Source: Oscillospiraceae bacterium
GTDB taxonomy: Bacteria > Bacillota > Clostridia > Oscillospirales > Ruminococcaceae
Assembly: GCA_017547245.1 (NCBI GenBank)
Contig: JAFYQD010000009.1
Location: forward strand, 16,802 to 80,801
Direction of reading: 5' to 3'
Length of the DNA: 64,000 bases
Shown: one piece after another, positions 44,723 through 52,578 of the stretch
Layout of the letters: each line of letters starts with the position of its first letter
How positions within the stretch are numbered: the first letter of the stretch is position 1
Notes under the pieces: generated by a model
The model's database searches: none
Told to the model about the DNA's origin: nothing
The model's input: only the letters and a program-made list of their open reading frames with translations
Translations under genes and position numbers: made by a program

Positions 44723-45640
44723 GTGAACACAAACATTTTGAGATATGTTGTCGCCGTTGCCAAAGAAAAAAGCTTTACCGCTGCGGCCAAAAAACTGTCT
44801 GTTGCACAGCCTTCTTTAAGTCAGAGTATCCGCTCTTTAGAAAAACAACTGGGTGCCCAACTGTTTGACCGCAGCGCCAATCCTCTTACCCTTACCCGTG
44901 CCGGAGAGATTTATATCAAATGGGCCGAACAAACCCTGCGCACCCAATTGCAGATTGAACGCCAGATTACCGACACCGTAGAGGGCACCGACACCATTTT
45001 AAGAATAGGGGCTTCGGCCGAAAGAACCCGTTTTCTTCTTTCGCCGATAATGAAACGTTTTTATGAACTGCGCCCACGCTGCATTGTTCAAATCCATGAT
45101 GTTACCACATCCCAGCTGGTTCGCCTTCTGGAATCGGAAGAAATCGACCTCATGATCGGCACCTTTGAAGTAGACCAAATGCGCTATGCCAGCACCCCCA
45201 TCTGTGATGAGCAGATACTTCTGGCCGTTCCTGCCAGCTTTGACATGGATCTGCCCATGCCCACCCTCAACAATCGCTATCCTGAGGTGGATTTGACCCT
45301 TTTCAAAGATGCTCCGTTTTTGTCTTTGCATTCGGAACAAACGCTGGGCACCACCCTGCGCCAGTTCTGTGCCGCCAGCGGCTTTGTTCCCAACATCCGT
45401 CTGGAATGCCATCTGCTGAGCAATCTGCATAACATGATTGCCGACGGCATCGGCGTTGGGCTGGTGGGCGAACCCTATGTCCGCTATCTGCAGAATGATG
45501 ACAACCGTGTGCGTTATTATTCACTGAAAGGAATGCAGGCCACCCGTCATATTTCGGCGATATACCGCAGCGACCACTATCTTTCTTTGGATGCCCTGAG
45601 TCTGATTAACCTTCTGCAGCGTCAGGCATTGCCGCTTTGA
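44723..45640 (+). CDS. LysR-family transcriptional regulator
   Basis: 305 residues. N-terminal winged helix: LRYVVAVAKEKSFTAAAKKL and QPSLSQSIRSLEKQLGAQLF (about 7-50); the rest is a periplasmic-binding-protein-like effector domain (about 92-300). GTG 44723 is the start, with AGGAG at 44708-44712. No metabolic gene is divergent or adjacent on the same side: downstream is a terminator and a converging VWA gene, so its target is unclear. The reductase/AcnX operon 3 kb away is a speculative candidate. Confidence 0.93.
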   Translation: MNTNILRYVVAVAKEKSFTAAAKKLSVAQPSLSQSIRSLEKQLGAQLFDRSANPLTLTRAGEIYIKWAEQTLRTQLQIERQITDTVEGTDTILRIGASAERTRFLLSPIMKRFYELRPRCIVQIHDVTTSQLVRLLESEEIDLMIGTFEVDQMRYASTPICDEQILLAVPASFDMDLPMPTLNNRYPEVDLTLFKDAPFLSLHSEQTLGTTLRQFCAASGFVPNIRLECHLLSNLHNMIADGIGVGLVGEPYVRYLQNDDNRVRYYSLKGMQATRHISAIYRSDHYLSLDALSLINLLQRQALPL

Positions 45641-45685
45641 TTGCAGCTTTCATTTTTTTATACTTTTTAAATCATACATAAAGAG

Positions 45686-45722
45686 GCCGCAGCCATCGAA
45701 GCATCGATGACTGCGGCTTTTT
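45686..45722. terminator. Terminator between the LysR and VWA genes
   Basis: GCCGCAG (45686-45692) pairs with CTGCGGC (45711-45717); after one mismatch CATCGA pairs with TCGATG; TTTTT follows. Sits between converging genes. Confidence 0.82.
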
Positions 45723-45737
45723 AAGTTATGGCTGCAC

Positions 45738-46373
45738 TTATTTTCCCCGCTTTGCAACATCCTCATCAATCTGCTTCTTCCACTTTTTCTCCAGAACCGC
45801 ACCGCTGCGCACGGCGCAAACGGCTTCACCCAGCACATCAAAATTAAGAGCAGTACCAACCGAATCGCATTTATAGTTTGCGGCAAAGTCGGCGCCAATG
45901 CCAAACCGTTCCGCCTCAGCAGCCGCATCAATGTTGGCTCCAAGGAAGAGAAATTCCCAGCCGTACCTTGTTTTTTGCCGTTCTACCATACTCTTTACTT
46001 TTTCGTAGGAATAGCGGCGGCTGGCATTTTCCATGCCGTCGGTGGTAATGACAAACAGTGTCTTGGTAGGGCGGTCTTCCTGTCTGGCATACTTGTGCAC
46101 ATTTCCAATGTGATGGATTGCCCCACCAACCGCATCCAGCAGAGCGGTGCAGCCACGGACAAAGTATTCCTTCTCGGTCATTGGAGGGATCTTATCCAAC
46201 GGCAGGCGGTCATGAATAACCTCGCATTCGCTATCAAACAGCAGTGTGGATACCAACACTTCGCCCTCTTCTTTTTTCTGCTTCTCAATCATCGAGTTGA
46301 ACCCTCCGATGGTGTCCTTTTCCAGTCCGCTCATTGAACCGCTGCGATCCAAAATAAATACCAATTCAGTCAT
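45738..46373 (-). CDS. von Willebrand factor A domain protein
   Basis: 211 residues forming a single VWA domain with no signal peptide, so cytoplasmic. The metal-ion-dependent adhesion site is intact at the start: FILDRSGSMSG (D-x-S-x-S), with the later Thr in CTALLDAVGG and Asp in ITTDGMENAS. Bacterial cytosolic VWA proteins of this type (TerY-like) occur with macro-domain, kinase or phosphatase genes in stress and conflict loci; a macro-domain gene lies two genes upstream on the same strand. The ribosome site AAAGGAGG is part of a long hairpin (46378-46433), which may control translation. Confidence 0.88.
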   Translation of the reverse strand: MTELVFILDRSGSMSGLEKDTIGGFNSMIEKQKKEEGEVLVSTLLFDSECEVIHDRLPLDKIPPMTEKEYFVRGCTALLDAVGGAIHHIGNVHKYARQEDRPTKTLFVITTDGMENASRRYSYEKVKSMVERQKTRYGWEFLFLGANIDAAAEAERFGIGADFAANYKCDSVGTALNFDVLGEAVCAVRSGAVLEKKWKKQIDEDVAKRGK

Positions 46374-46377
46374 TAAA

Positions 46378-46433
46378 AAAGCCTCCTTTAATTTCGATTA
46401 CGCTTTGATTATAGCGTCGAAAAAGGAGGCTTT
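46378..46433 (-). promoter_or_regulatory. Hairpin that can hide the VWA gene's ribosome-binding site
   Basis: AAAGCCTCCTTT (46378-46389) and its exact complement AAAGGAGGCTTT (46422-46433) form a 12-bp stem; inside, CGCT and AGCG can add a short stem. On the minus-strand RNA the downstream arm contains the AAAGGAGG of the VWA gene and the upstream arm masks it; TTTTTTA follows, so it could also act as a terminator of the 233-residue gene upstream. Confidence 0.7.
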
Positions 46434-46470
46434 GGTCGCTTGTAGGGCGACAAATATTTTGTTATTACAG

Positions 46471-47172
46471 TTAGTCACGATGGCATTTTCCCGATGCACC
46501 ACCGTTCCCGCCACGTTGACATCCATATCGGTGACCGTGACCATAGTACCAGCGTCCGTATCGGTAACCATAATGCGGAGGACAGGAAGCACAGTTGCCA
46601 TCACAGTGTCCGTTATCTTCCTTGCCTCTTCCAACATTACATATCGCTGAAAGAAAAGCAAGAAAACTATTTCTTCTATGCTTTTTTGTATTAAAAGTTT
46701 CTTCCTGTTTGTTTGCATCAATAAATGCTTCAATTACAGTCAGATCCTCAAGCATTTGATCCACCTTAGCATCCATCTCATTGGGTTCAGGAATCGGGAA
46801 ACCGTCATTGTCAAGTTTGATGCCATTTTTTCGAGCTATTGCTTTCAAATCTTGTTCGTTAAGGGACAAAGATATGGTATCCAATTCATCGGCTGTAAAA
46901 GCGGTAGATGCTGTTTTGGCAAGTTCCGGAATCAAGCTTTCCTTTACACAACAATCCAACTCAACAACTTCTTCAGCGGTAAATCTCACCCCCGTCACCA
47001 GTGCTTTTTTTACCAAACGGGTTGCCACTTTTTCATCCATAAAAGCCATGGCGATTTCGCACACTTCGGAAGAGGGCCCGAAGCTTTTTAATTTTGAAAC
47101 ATTGGAGATTTGTGTGCTGTCAGCCCATTCATAAAAGCGATCATAAAAGGTTTCCCAGTTCAATAAATCCAC
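46471..47172 (-). CDS. Hypothetical protein with Gly/His/Tyr/Cys-rich tail, 233 aa
   Basis: I do not recognise this family. The first ~155 residues look mostly helical and acidic (TFYDRFYEWADSTQ, DELDTISLSLNEQDLKAIAR). The last ~45 are unusual: CDGNCASCPPHYGYRYGRWY, then YGHGHRYGCQRGGNGG and CHRD, with six cysteines in the last ~65 residues and many His, Tyr and Gly; this could bind zinc or nucleic acid. It has no signal peptide. GTG 47172 or TTG 47163 is the start; the latter leaves better spacing from AAAGGCGG. It lies between the macro-domain and VWA genes, all leftward, so it may belong with them. Confidence 0.7.
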   Translation of the reverse strand: MDLLNWETFYDRFYEWADSTQISNVSKLKSFGPSSEVCEIAMAFMDEKVATRLVKKALVTGVRFTAEEVVELDCCVKESLIPELAKTASTAFTADELDTISLSLNEQDLKAIARKNGIKLDNDGFPIPEPNEMDAKVDQMLEDLTVIEAFIDANKQEETFNTKKHRRNSFLAFLSAICNVGRGKEDNGHCDGNCASCPPHYGYRYGRWYYGHGHRYGCQRGGNGGASGKCHRD

Positions 47173-47196
47173 CCGCCTTTGTATAATTCTTGTGCT

Positions 47197-47216
47197 CCCA
47201 ACAAACTTTGGTCAAA
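47197..47216. repeat. 20-bp direct repeat, copy 1
   Basis: CCCAACAAACTTTGGTCAAA, identical to the copy at 47445-47464 that encodes the C-terminus of the macro-domain protein. Read on the minus strand this copy also spells FDQSLLGA, so it looks like a remnant of a second copy of that gene's end. Confidence 0.85.
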
Positions 47217-47263
47217 ACGTAATCGGGATTCAAAGAGGCTTTGGACGCTTATGGAGCAACATT

Positions 47264-47356
47264 TTATTTTTTGTTTTTCATGATTAGACCAATGATAAAT
47301 TTAGCCGCCCCTGCGGCTACCAAAAACAATCCAAGTTTCCAAAGAATAGAATACAT
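47264..47356 (-). CDS. Possible 30-residue single-membrane-helix protein
   Basis: A small open frame from ATG 47356 to TAA 47264, reading MYSILWKLGLFLVAAGAAKF and ending IIGLIMKNKK: one membrane helix and a basic tail. It fits the look of small membrane proteins or type I toxin-like peptides. Against it: no clear ribosome-binding site. It lies between the two 20-bp direct repeats. Uncertain. Confidence 0.3.
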   Translation of the reverse strand: MYSILWKLGLFLVAAGAAKFIIGLIMKNKK

Positions 47357-47366
47357 AGTATGACGA

Positions 47367-47394
47367 TAAAAAGGTGTTTTTTAGAATCACACCT
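47367..47394 (-). terminator. Weak terminator after the macro-domain gene
   Basis: On the minus strand AGGTGT (47389-47394) pairs with ACACCT (47372-47377) across an 11-nt loop, followed by TTTTT (47367-47371). Confidence 0.6.
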
Positions 47395-47437
47395 ATCTTA
47401 CCTATATCTCTCCCTTCTGCGTAGTATTTGTTATTAA

Positions 47438-48511
47438 TTAAGCCCCCAACAAACTTTGGTCAAAGCTGAACAGGGTGCTGTTTATTTCAAAGATGTCATA
47501 GTTCTTCTGCATGATGAAGTATTCAATGATAATGTCAAATTTGCTGCTGCGGCTAAGAGCATATCCTGCTCGACCGATAAAATCTTTGGTCTCCTCTAAA
47601 TCCAGTTCCAACGCAATGGCAAAGGCAAGGGCAGTTGTCTTGGATGGTTTGTAGTTGGGATTGTTGCGAATTTTAGAAAACAGCTTACGATCCACATTGG
47701 CTTTTTTATAGATTTCCGAATCCTTTTTTCCGGTGCGGTCGATCAGCTTCAGCAAAGTTTCGGAAAATCCTGCATCGGTCTGCTCCAACAGATCATCCAA
47801 TTCATTCTTTGCCTTGACCTCGCCGTACACACCGGGAGCCGCACACATAGGGGCGCAGCACTCATCCATAACCTCCAGCCTGCGGCTGCGGAACCGTTTC
47901 TGCAGCGTCTCTTCTATCTGCTGCAGCGGCATTTCATCCACCGCATGCTTATCGGTCACGCCATATTCATCCAGAATCTTTTCCTGAACATAGTTGGCGT
48001 CTATGTAACTGGCGATCGAATGGAACAGCTTTTGGGAAAGCTCAAAGGCGGAACTGCCGAAGATAACCAAATATATCTCCATTTCATGGTCAACCAAAAA
48101 GCTGCTGAAAGCATTGAGGGCGATCTGTAAAGCCAGCGGTTTGGGAAAGCCATGGTTACCGGCTGAAAGCAAAGGGAAGGCAATTGACTCGCAGCCTTGT
48201 TCCAAAGCCGCCTGCAAAGCGCGGTCATAGCATTGGCGAAGCTGTTGTTCTTCCCCAAAGCTGCCGCCCCTCCACACGGGTCCAACAGCGTGGATTACAT
48301 AGTTTGCATCCAAGCCAAAACCTGGTGTAACGGCCACATCGCCTACGGAAATATCACCAACCATCTGACGGGCTGACAACAGCTGCGGCCCTGCCTTTTT
48401 ATGAATGCCGGCATCACAGCCATAGCCGACCACCGGTTTGGGGTTGGCTGTATTGACAATGGCATCCACCTGCACATTCACAATGTCGTTTCTGACAATT
48501 TGGATAGGCAT
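47438..48511 (-). CDS. Macro-domain (ADP-ribose-binding) protein with C-terminal helical/HTH-like region
   Basis: 357 residues. The N-terminal ~165 form a macro domain: VRNDIVNVQVDAIVNTANPK, GYGCDAGIHKKAG, VIHAVGPVW, and SIAFPLLSAGNHGFPKPLAL, expected to bind or hydrolyse ADP-ribose derivatives. The C-terminal ~120 residues (SETLLKLIDRTGKKDSEIYK, then KANVDRKLFSKIRNN and KTTALAFAIALELD) resemble a DNA-binding helix-turn-helix region found fused to macro domains in Firmicutes. With the VWA gene downstream it makes a small locus of the kind seen in stress and conflict systems. ATG 48511 is preceded by GGGAGG. Confidence 0.88.
   Translation of the reverse strand: MPIQIVRNDIVNVQVDAIVNTANPKPVVGYGCDAGIHKKAGPQLLSARQMVGDISVGDVAVTPGFGLDANYVIHAVGPVWRGGSFGEEQQLRQCYDRALQAALEQGCESIAFPLLSAGNHGFPKPLALQIALNAFSSFLVDHEMEIYLVIFGSSAFELSQKLFHSIASYIDANYVQEKILDEYGVTDKHAVDEMPLQQIEETLQKRFRSRRLEVMDECCAPMCAAPGVYGEVKAKNELDDLLEQTDAGFSETLLKLIDRTGKKDSEIYKKANVDRKLFSKIRNNPNYKPSKTTALAFAIALELDLEETKDFIGRAGYALSRSSKFDIIIEYFIMQKNYDIFEINSTLFSFDQSLLGA
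47445..47464. repeat. 20-bp direct repeat, copy 2
   Basis: Identical to 47197-47216; here it is the end of the macro-domain gene. The two copies are 248 bp apart and bracket the possible 30-residue frame. Confidence 0.85.
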
Positions 48512-48641
48512 TCATCTCCCTCCCTTCTACAGACATATAATAACATATTTATTGTCTCATTGACAGGATAGCCAACTTCTTCTTTTTTCGTTTTCCACCT
48601 CCTTTCTCCTCTTGTTTTTCAAGGGTTCATCCCGGGTTTAT

Positions 48642-48670
48642 TGACGTGCATCAACTTCCAATCTATACTT
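48642..48670 (+). promoter_or_regulatory. Promoter of the reductase-AcnX operon
   Basis: TTGACG (48642-48647), 17-bp spacer, TATACT (48665-48670), 56 bp before the start codon. Confidence 0.82.
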
Positions 48671-48725
48671 ATATTTGTAAGAAGTTTGATTCTTCTTCCA
48701 AATAAAAAGTAAGGAGAGATTCGAG

Positions 48726-50786
48726 ATGGATGCCAAGTATGAAGCATTGTTTACCCCTTGGAAAATAGGCAATGTAGAAATCAAAAACCGCATCGTCATG
48801 TGCCCCATGGGCGGCACATCTCTGTTCGGCTGGTTTGAGCTGACCGGCTGCAAGTTCGACAAGGAAGCCGCAAAGCTTTTTATCGAACGAGCCAACAACA
48901 ATGTCGGTCTGATCATTCCCGGCATTGCCCCCCTGCGTGATACATTCTGGGGCAAGTGGCTGTGGCAGAATGAAAAGATGTTTGAAGACCTGAAGGAATT
49001 TATGGATGAGATCCATAAGACCGGAGCCAAACTGTTCGTTCAGCTTACTGCCGGTATGGGCCGCAGCTGGGCCATCACCGAACTGGTAGGTCCTCTGCAT
49101 AAAAACAAACTTACCCGTGCTGTTCTCAAGCCCATTTTGGACACCAGCCACGAACTGGCTTCCCCCAGCCCCCAGCCTTCCCGTTGGGCTCCTGACATCA
49201 TCTGTCCCGAAATGACCAAGGAACAGATCCATGAGATTATTGAAGCCTTTGCCAAAACCGCCAAGCTGTGTAAAGAAGCCGGCGTTGACGGTGTGGAAGT
49301 TCATGCTGTGCACGAAGGCTATCTGTTGGACCAGTTCGCCATTGAATTTTTCAACAAGCGCACCGACGAATACGGCGGCAGCTTTGAAAACCGCTATCGC
49401 TTTGCCGCAGAGGTTGTGCATGCCATCAAGGAAGCCTGCGGCGAAGACTTCCCCGTTTCGCTGCGATACAGTGTAGAATCCAAGCTGAAGGGCTTTGCCG
49501 AAGGCATTGTTCCCGGTGACGATGCCCCCGAACAGGGCCGCGGCATGGAAGAATCGGAACGTGCAGCCAAGTATCTGCAGGATGCCGGTTACGATATGCT
49601 GAACGCCGACAATGGCACCTATGACAGCTGGTACTGGGCACATCCCCCCATGTATATGCCCCAGAACTGCAACCTGGATGATGTAGCACACATCAAGCAG
49701 GTTGTGGACATCCCCGTGGTCTGTGCAGGCCGTATGGAACCCGATGTGGCTGCCGAAGCCATTGCCGCCGGCAAGATTGACGGCATGGGTGTTGCCCGCC
49801 AGTTCCTGGCTGACCCCGAATGGATTACCAAGCTGATTGAAGACCGTCTGGAGGACATTCGTCCCTGCATTTGCTGCCATTCCGGCTGCTTCAACTTCTC
49901 CTCCTCCAAGGGCCACTACAACACTCAGGACCTGACCGACACCATGGGGCTGGCCCGCTGCGCCATCAACGCAGAAACCATGCAGTCCAAAAAGCATTAC
50001 ATAAAGCCTGCCAAAAAGACCAAGAACGTGGCCATTATCGGCGGCGGCATCGGTGGTATGGAGGCCGCTTTGGTTTGTGCCAAGCGTGGCCATAAGGTAA
50101 CCCTGTATGAAAAGAGCGGTGAACTGGGCGGTGTATTCATTGCTGCCGCAGCACCCTCCTTTAAGGAAAAGGATCGTTCTTTGATTGCATGGTATAAGCG
50201 TGAGCTGACCAGATATCCCATCGAAGTCAAGCTGAACAGCGAGGTCAAATCTCTGGCCGATGTTAAGGCTGACGAAGTCATCGTTGCTACCGGTTCCACC
50301 CCCAACCGCATTCCCATCCCCGGTTTCGACAAGGGCATTCAGGCGGTCGACTTCCTGCTGGGCAAGGCTCCCGTAGGCGAAAAGGTCACCATCATTGGCG
50401 GCGGCCTTACCGGCTGCGAAATTGCCTATGAACTTTATCTGCAAGGCAAGCAGCCCACCATTGTGGAAATGCAGGACGACCTTGTTACCACCCCCGGCGT
50501 ATGTCTGGCCAACACCAGCTTCCTGCGCGATTTCTTCAAGACCAACAATGTTCCTGTCCATCTGGAAACCTCGGTCAGCGAAATTCTGGACGACGGTGTA
50601 ATGGTTAAGGACAAGAACGGCATGGCCTACAAGATTGCTGCCGACAACGTTATTCTTTCGGTAGGCTATAAACCTGCACCCATGGCTGCAAAGGCAAAGA
50701 ACATCCACATCATCGGTGATGCCGACAAGGTGGGCAACCTGCGTTCGGTCATCTGGGGTGCCTGGGATGTATGTATGAAAATCTAA
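48726..50786 (+). CDS. Old-Yellow-Enzyme-type NADH:flavin oxidoreductase / 2-enoate-reductase-like (FMN, 4Fe-4S, FAD)
   Basis: 686 residues. The N-terminal ~375 are an OYE TIM barrel that binds FMN (PWKIGNVEIKNRIVMCPMGG at the start, HAVHEGYLLDQF and NKRTDEYGGSFENRYRFAAE in the middle). Then come the [4Fe-4S] cysteines in CICCHSGCFN with a fourth in LARCAIN. The last ~250 residues carry FAD and NAD(P) sites (IIGGGIGGMEAALVCAKRGH, IIGGGLTGCEIAYELYLQGK). This is the architecture of 2-enoate reductase, BaiCD/BaiH and FldZ, which reduce C=C bonds of enoates with NADH in anaerobes. It is first gene of an operon with both aconitase X subunits, suggesting that its substrate is the alkene made by that dehydratase. 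AAGGAG precedes ATG 48726. Confidence 0.92.
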   Translation: MDAKYEALFTPWKIGNVEIKNRIVMCPMGGTSLFGWFELTGCKFDKEAAKLFIERANNNVGLIIPGIAPLRDTFWGKWLWQNEKMFEDLKEFMDEIHKTGAKLFVQLTAGMGRSWAITELVGPLHKNKLTRAVLKPILDTSHELASPSPQPSRWAPDIICPEMTKEQIHEIIEAFAKTAKLCKEAGVDGVEVHAVHEGYLLDQFAIEFFNKRTDEYGGSFENRYRFAAEVVHAIKEACGEDFPVSLRYSVESKLKGFAEGIVPGDDAPEQGRGMEESERAAKYLQDAGYDMLNADNGTYDSWYWAHPPMYMPQNCNLDDVAHIKQVVDIPVVCAGRMEPDVAAEAIAAGKIDGMGVARQFLADPEWITKLIEDRLEDIRPCICCHSGCFNFSSSKGHYNTQDLTDTMGLARCAINAETMQSKKHYIKPAKKTKNVAIIGGGIGGMEAALVCAKRGHKVTLYEKSGELGGVFIAAAAPSFKEKDRSLIAWYKRELTRYPIEVKLNSEVKSLADVKADEVIVATGSTPNRIPIPGFDKGIQAVDFLLGKAPVGEKVTIIGGGLTGCEIAYELYLQGKQPTIVEMQDDLVTTPGVCLANTSFLRDFFKTNNVPVHLETSVSEILDDGVMVKDKNGMAYKIAADNVILSVGYKPAPMAAKAKNIHIIGDADKVGNLRSVIWGAWDVCMKI

Positions 50787-50801
50787 GAAGGAGGATTCAT
50801 T

Positions 50802-52076
50802 GTGTATCTGACTGATGAACAACAGGCCATACTGTCCGGCTCTAAGGGCGAGACTATGGCCAAGGTCATGAAGACCCTTGTAATGTACGGTGAAACCTTT
50901 GGCGCAGACAAGATGGTTCCCGTCACTTCCAAATACAACCATCTGGTAACTTCCTTTGGTCTGAAGATGATGAAACCGGTATTTGACCTGATGCAGCAGC
51001 TTATCGATGCCGGTGCCATCTCTCAGCAGAAGTTTTCGGTTGACCCCCGTCCTTTGGACAAGAACGTTCCTGCCAACTTCCTGATGAATTTCATCTTCAA
51101 CAACTTCATGTATTCCACCCAGGAAAGCTATGAAGCACAGCTGAAGGAACTGGGCCTTATGAACGAAGACGCCTTCACCTGCGCCTGCTATCTGGACGCT
51201 GTGGGCAACAAACCCGGCAAGGGTGACGTGCTCAGCTGGGCCGAATCTTCTGCCGTTGTGTATGCCAACTCGGTACTGGGCGCACGCTGCAACCGCAACA
51301 GCGGCATCATGGATATTATGGGATCCATTGCAGGATTTGTTCCCCATTTTGGTCTGCTGACCGACGAGGGACGCAAGGCAACCTGGCTTGTAAAGGTTGA
51401 ATGCCAAAAGAAGCCTGAGGCACAGCTGCTGGGCAGTGCCATCGGCATGAAGGTCATGGAAGATGTTCCCTACATCACCGGCATGAACCAGTGGCTGGGC
51501 GACGAACTGAACGACCAGAATTGTGCCTATCTGAAGGACTTTGGCGCAGCCACCGCCTCCAACGGCGCAGTTGGCCTTTACCACATTGCAGGCCTTACTC
51601 CCGAAGCCAAGGAGCTGGGCGATGCTTTGGTCAAGGAAGACGCTCAGGTTTACGTGATTGACGACGCCGAACTGGAACGGGTAAAGAACAATTACCCCGT
51701 TATGTGGAAGAACGCCGATGCCACTCCCAAGCTCTGCTTCATCGGTTGTCCTCACCTTTCCATGCAGCAGCTGATCGACTGGACCGTACGCGTGGAAGAA
51801 GGCCTGAAGGCCAGCGGCAACAACAAGGTGGTTATTCCTACCGTCTTCACCACCGCTCCCGCAGTAAAGAAGGAATTTGAAAAGACCGAATATGCCGCAC
51901 GTCTTAAAAACACCGGTGTAATCCTGTCTTACATCTGTCCCCTGATGTATATGAACAATCCTTTGGCAGGCAAGATGCCGGTCATCACCTGCTCCAACAA
52001 GCTGCGCACCTACACCACCGCCCGTTTCTATACCGAAGATGAGATTCTTGTAAAGATCACGAAGGGAGGCAAGTAA
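50802..52076 (+). CDS. Aconitase X, large (catalytic) subunit
   Basis: 424 residues of the AcnX/DUF521 family, distantly related to aconitase. Start LTDEQQAILSGSKGETMAKV; the core has KPGKGDVLSWAESSAVVYAN followed by SVLGARCNRNSG; later GCPHLSMQQLIDW and CSNKLRTYTTARFYT. Known members are cis-3-hydroxy-L-proline dehydratase (bacteria) and phosphomevalonate dehydratase (archaea), both Fe-S lyases that remove water. Cysteines in CFIGCPHLS, ARCNRNSG and ITCSNK are candidates for the cluster. The start is GTG 50802 with AAGGAGG at 50788-50794, 15 bp after the reductase gene. The substrate here is unknown. Confidence 0.88.
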   Translation: MYLTDEQQAILSGSKGETMAKVMKTLVMYGETFGADKMVPVTSKYNHLVTSFGLKMMKPVFDLMQQLIDAGAISQQKFSVDPRPLDKNVPANFLMNFIFNNFMYSTQESYEAQLKELGLMNEDAFTCACYLDAVGNKPGKGDVLSWAESSAVVYANSVLGARCNRNSGIMDIMGSIAGFVPHFGLLTDEGRKATWLVKVECQKKPEAQLLGSAIGMKVMEDVPYITGMNQWLGDELNDQNCAYLKDFGAATASNGAVGLYHIAGLTPEAKELGDALVKEDAQVYVIDDAELERVKNNYPVMWKNADATPKLCFIGCPHLSMQQLIDWTVRVEEGLKASGNNKVVIPTVFTTAPAVKKEFEKTEYAARLKNTGVILSYICPLMYMNNPLAGKMPVITCSNKLRTYTTARFYTEDEILVKITKGGK

Positions 52077-52077
52077 G

Positions 52078-52521
52078 ATGAAAGAGTTCAAAGGAAGAGT
52101 TGTAACTCCCGGTACTGTAACCGCCCCTGCGCTGGTTTCCCACGGCGGTCTGAACACCCTCGCCTCCTTCCAGAAGGCTCTGCAGTTTGGCGACAAAAAG
52201 GCCACCTGCGGCGACCAGAACAACCCTGACCTGTTTGGCAAGGAAATGCTGGGCACCGCCCTGTGCCTGCCCCAGACCATCGGCTCCACCACCGGCGGTT
52301 TGGTTCTCTACTGTGCCTGTGCCATGGGCCGCCAGCCTGCTTGTATGCTGTTCTCCAAGCCCATCGATTCTCTTGCCGCTGCCGGTTCCATTCTGGCCTC
52401 GGTTTGGCTGGATGGTATCAGCATGCCTGTTGTGGACAGCCTTGGCGAAGAGTTTTTGGAATATGTTAAGGATGGCATGACCATCCATGTAAAAGATGAC
52501 GGTGTCATCTGCGTGGAATAA
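52078..52521 (+). CDS. Aconitase X, small (swivel) subunit
   Basis: 147 residues of the DUF126/AcnX small-subunit family: GRVVTPGTVTAPALVSHGGL, the GKEMLGTALCLPQTIGSTTG segment and FSKPIDSLAAAGSILASVWL. In many bacteria the two subunits are fused; here they are separate genes, with ATG 52078 one base after the large-subunit stop and GGGAGG just upstream, so translation is coupled. It provides the swivelling domain that closes the active site. Confidence 0.88.
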   Translation: MKEFKGRVVTPGTVTAPALVSHGGLNTLASFQKALQFGDKKATCGDQNNPDLFGKEMLGTALCLPQTIGSTTGGLVLYCACAMGRQPACMLFSKPIDSLAAAGSILASVWLDGISMPVVDSLGEEFLEYVKDGMTIHVKDDGVICVE

Positions 52522-52540
52522 CAAAACACAAATGAACAAA

Positions 52541-52578
52541 AAACAGAGGCAGCCGAATTCGGCTGCCTCTGCTTTTTT
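52541..52578. terminator. Bidirectional terminator after the AcnX genes
   Basis: A 26-bp perfect palindrome (52545-52570) with half-site AGAGGCAGCCGAA, A-rich before and TTTTTTT after; it ends the AcnX operon and the converging hydrolase gene. Confidence 0.9.

Noticed and set aside
46398-46733. A 111-codon minus-strand frame overlapping the 233-residue gene
   Set aside because: It is the same DNA in another frame and crosses the regulatory hairpin; no ribosome site.
48669-52292. A 1207-codon open frame on the minus strand
   Set aside because: Antisense to the reductase and aconitase X genes, kept open by their GC-rich codon use.
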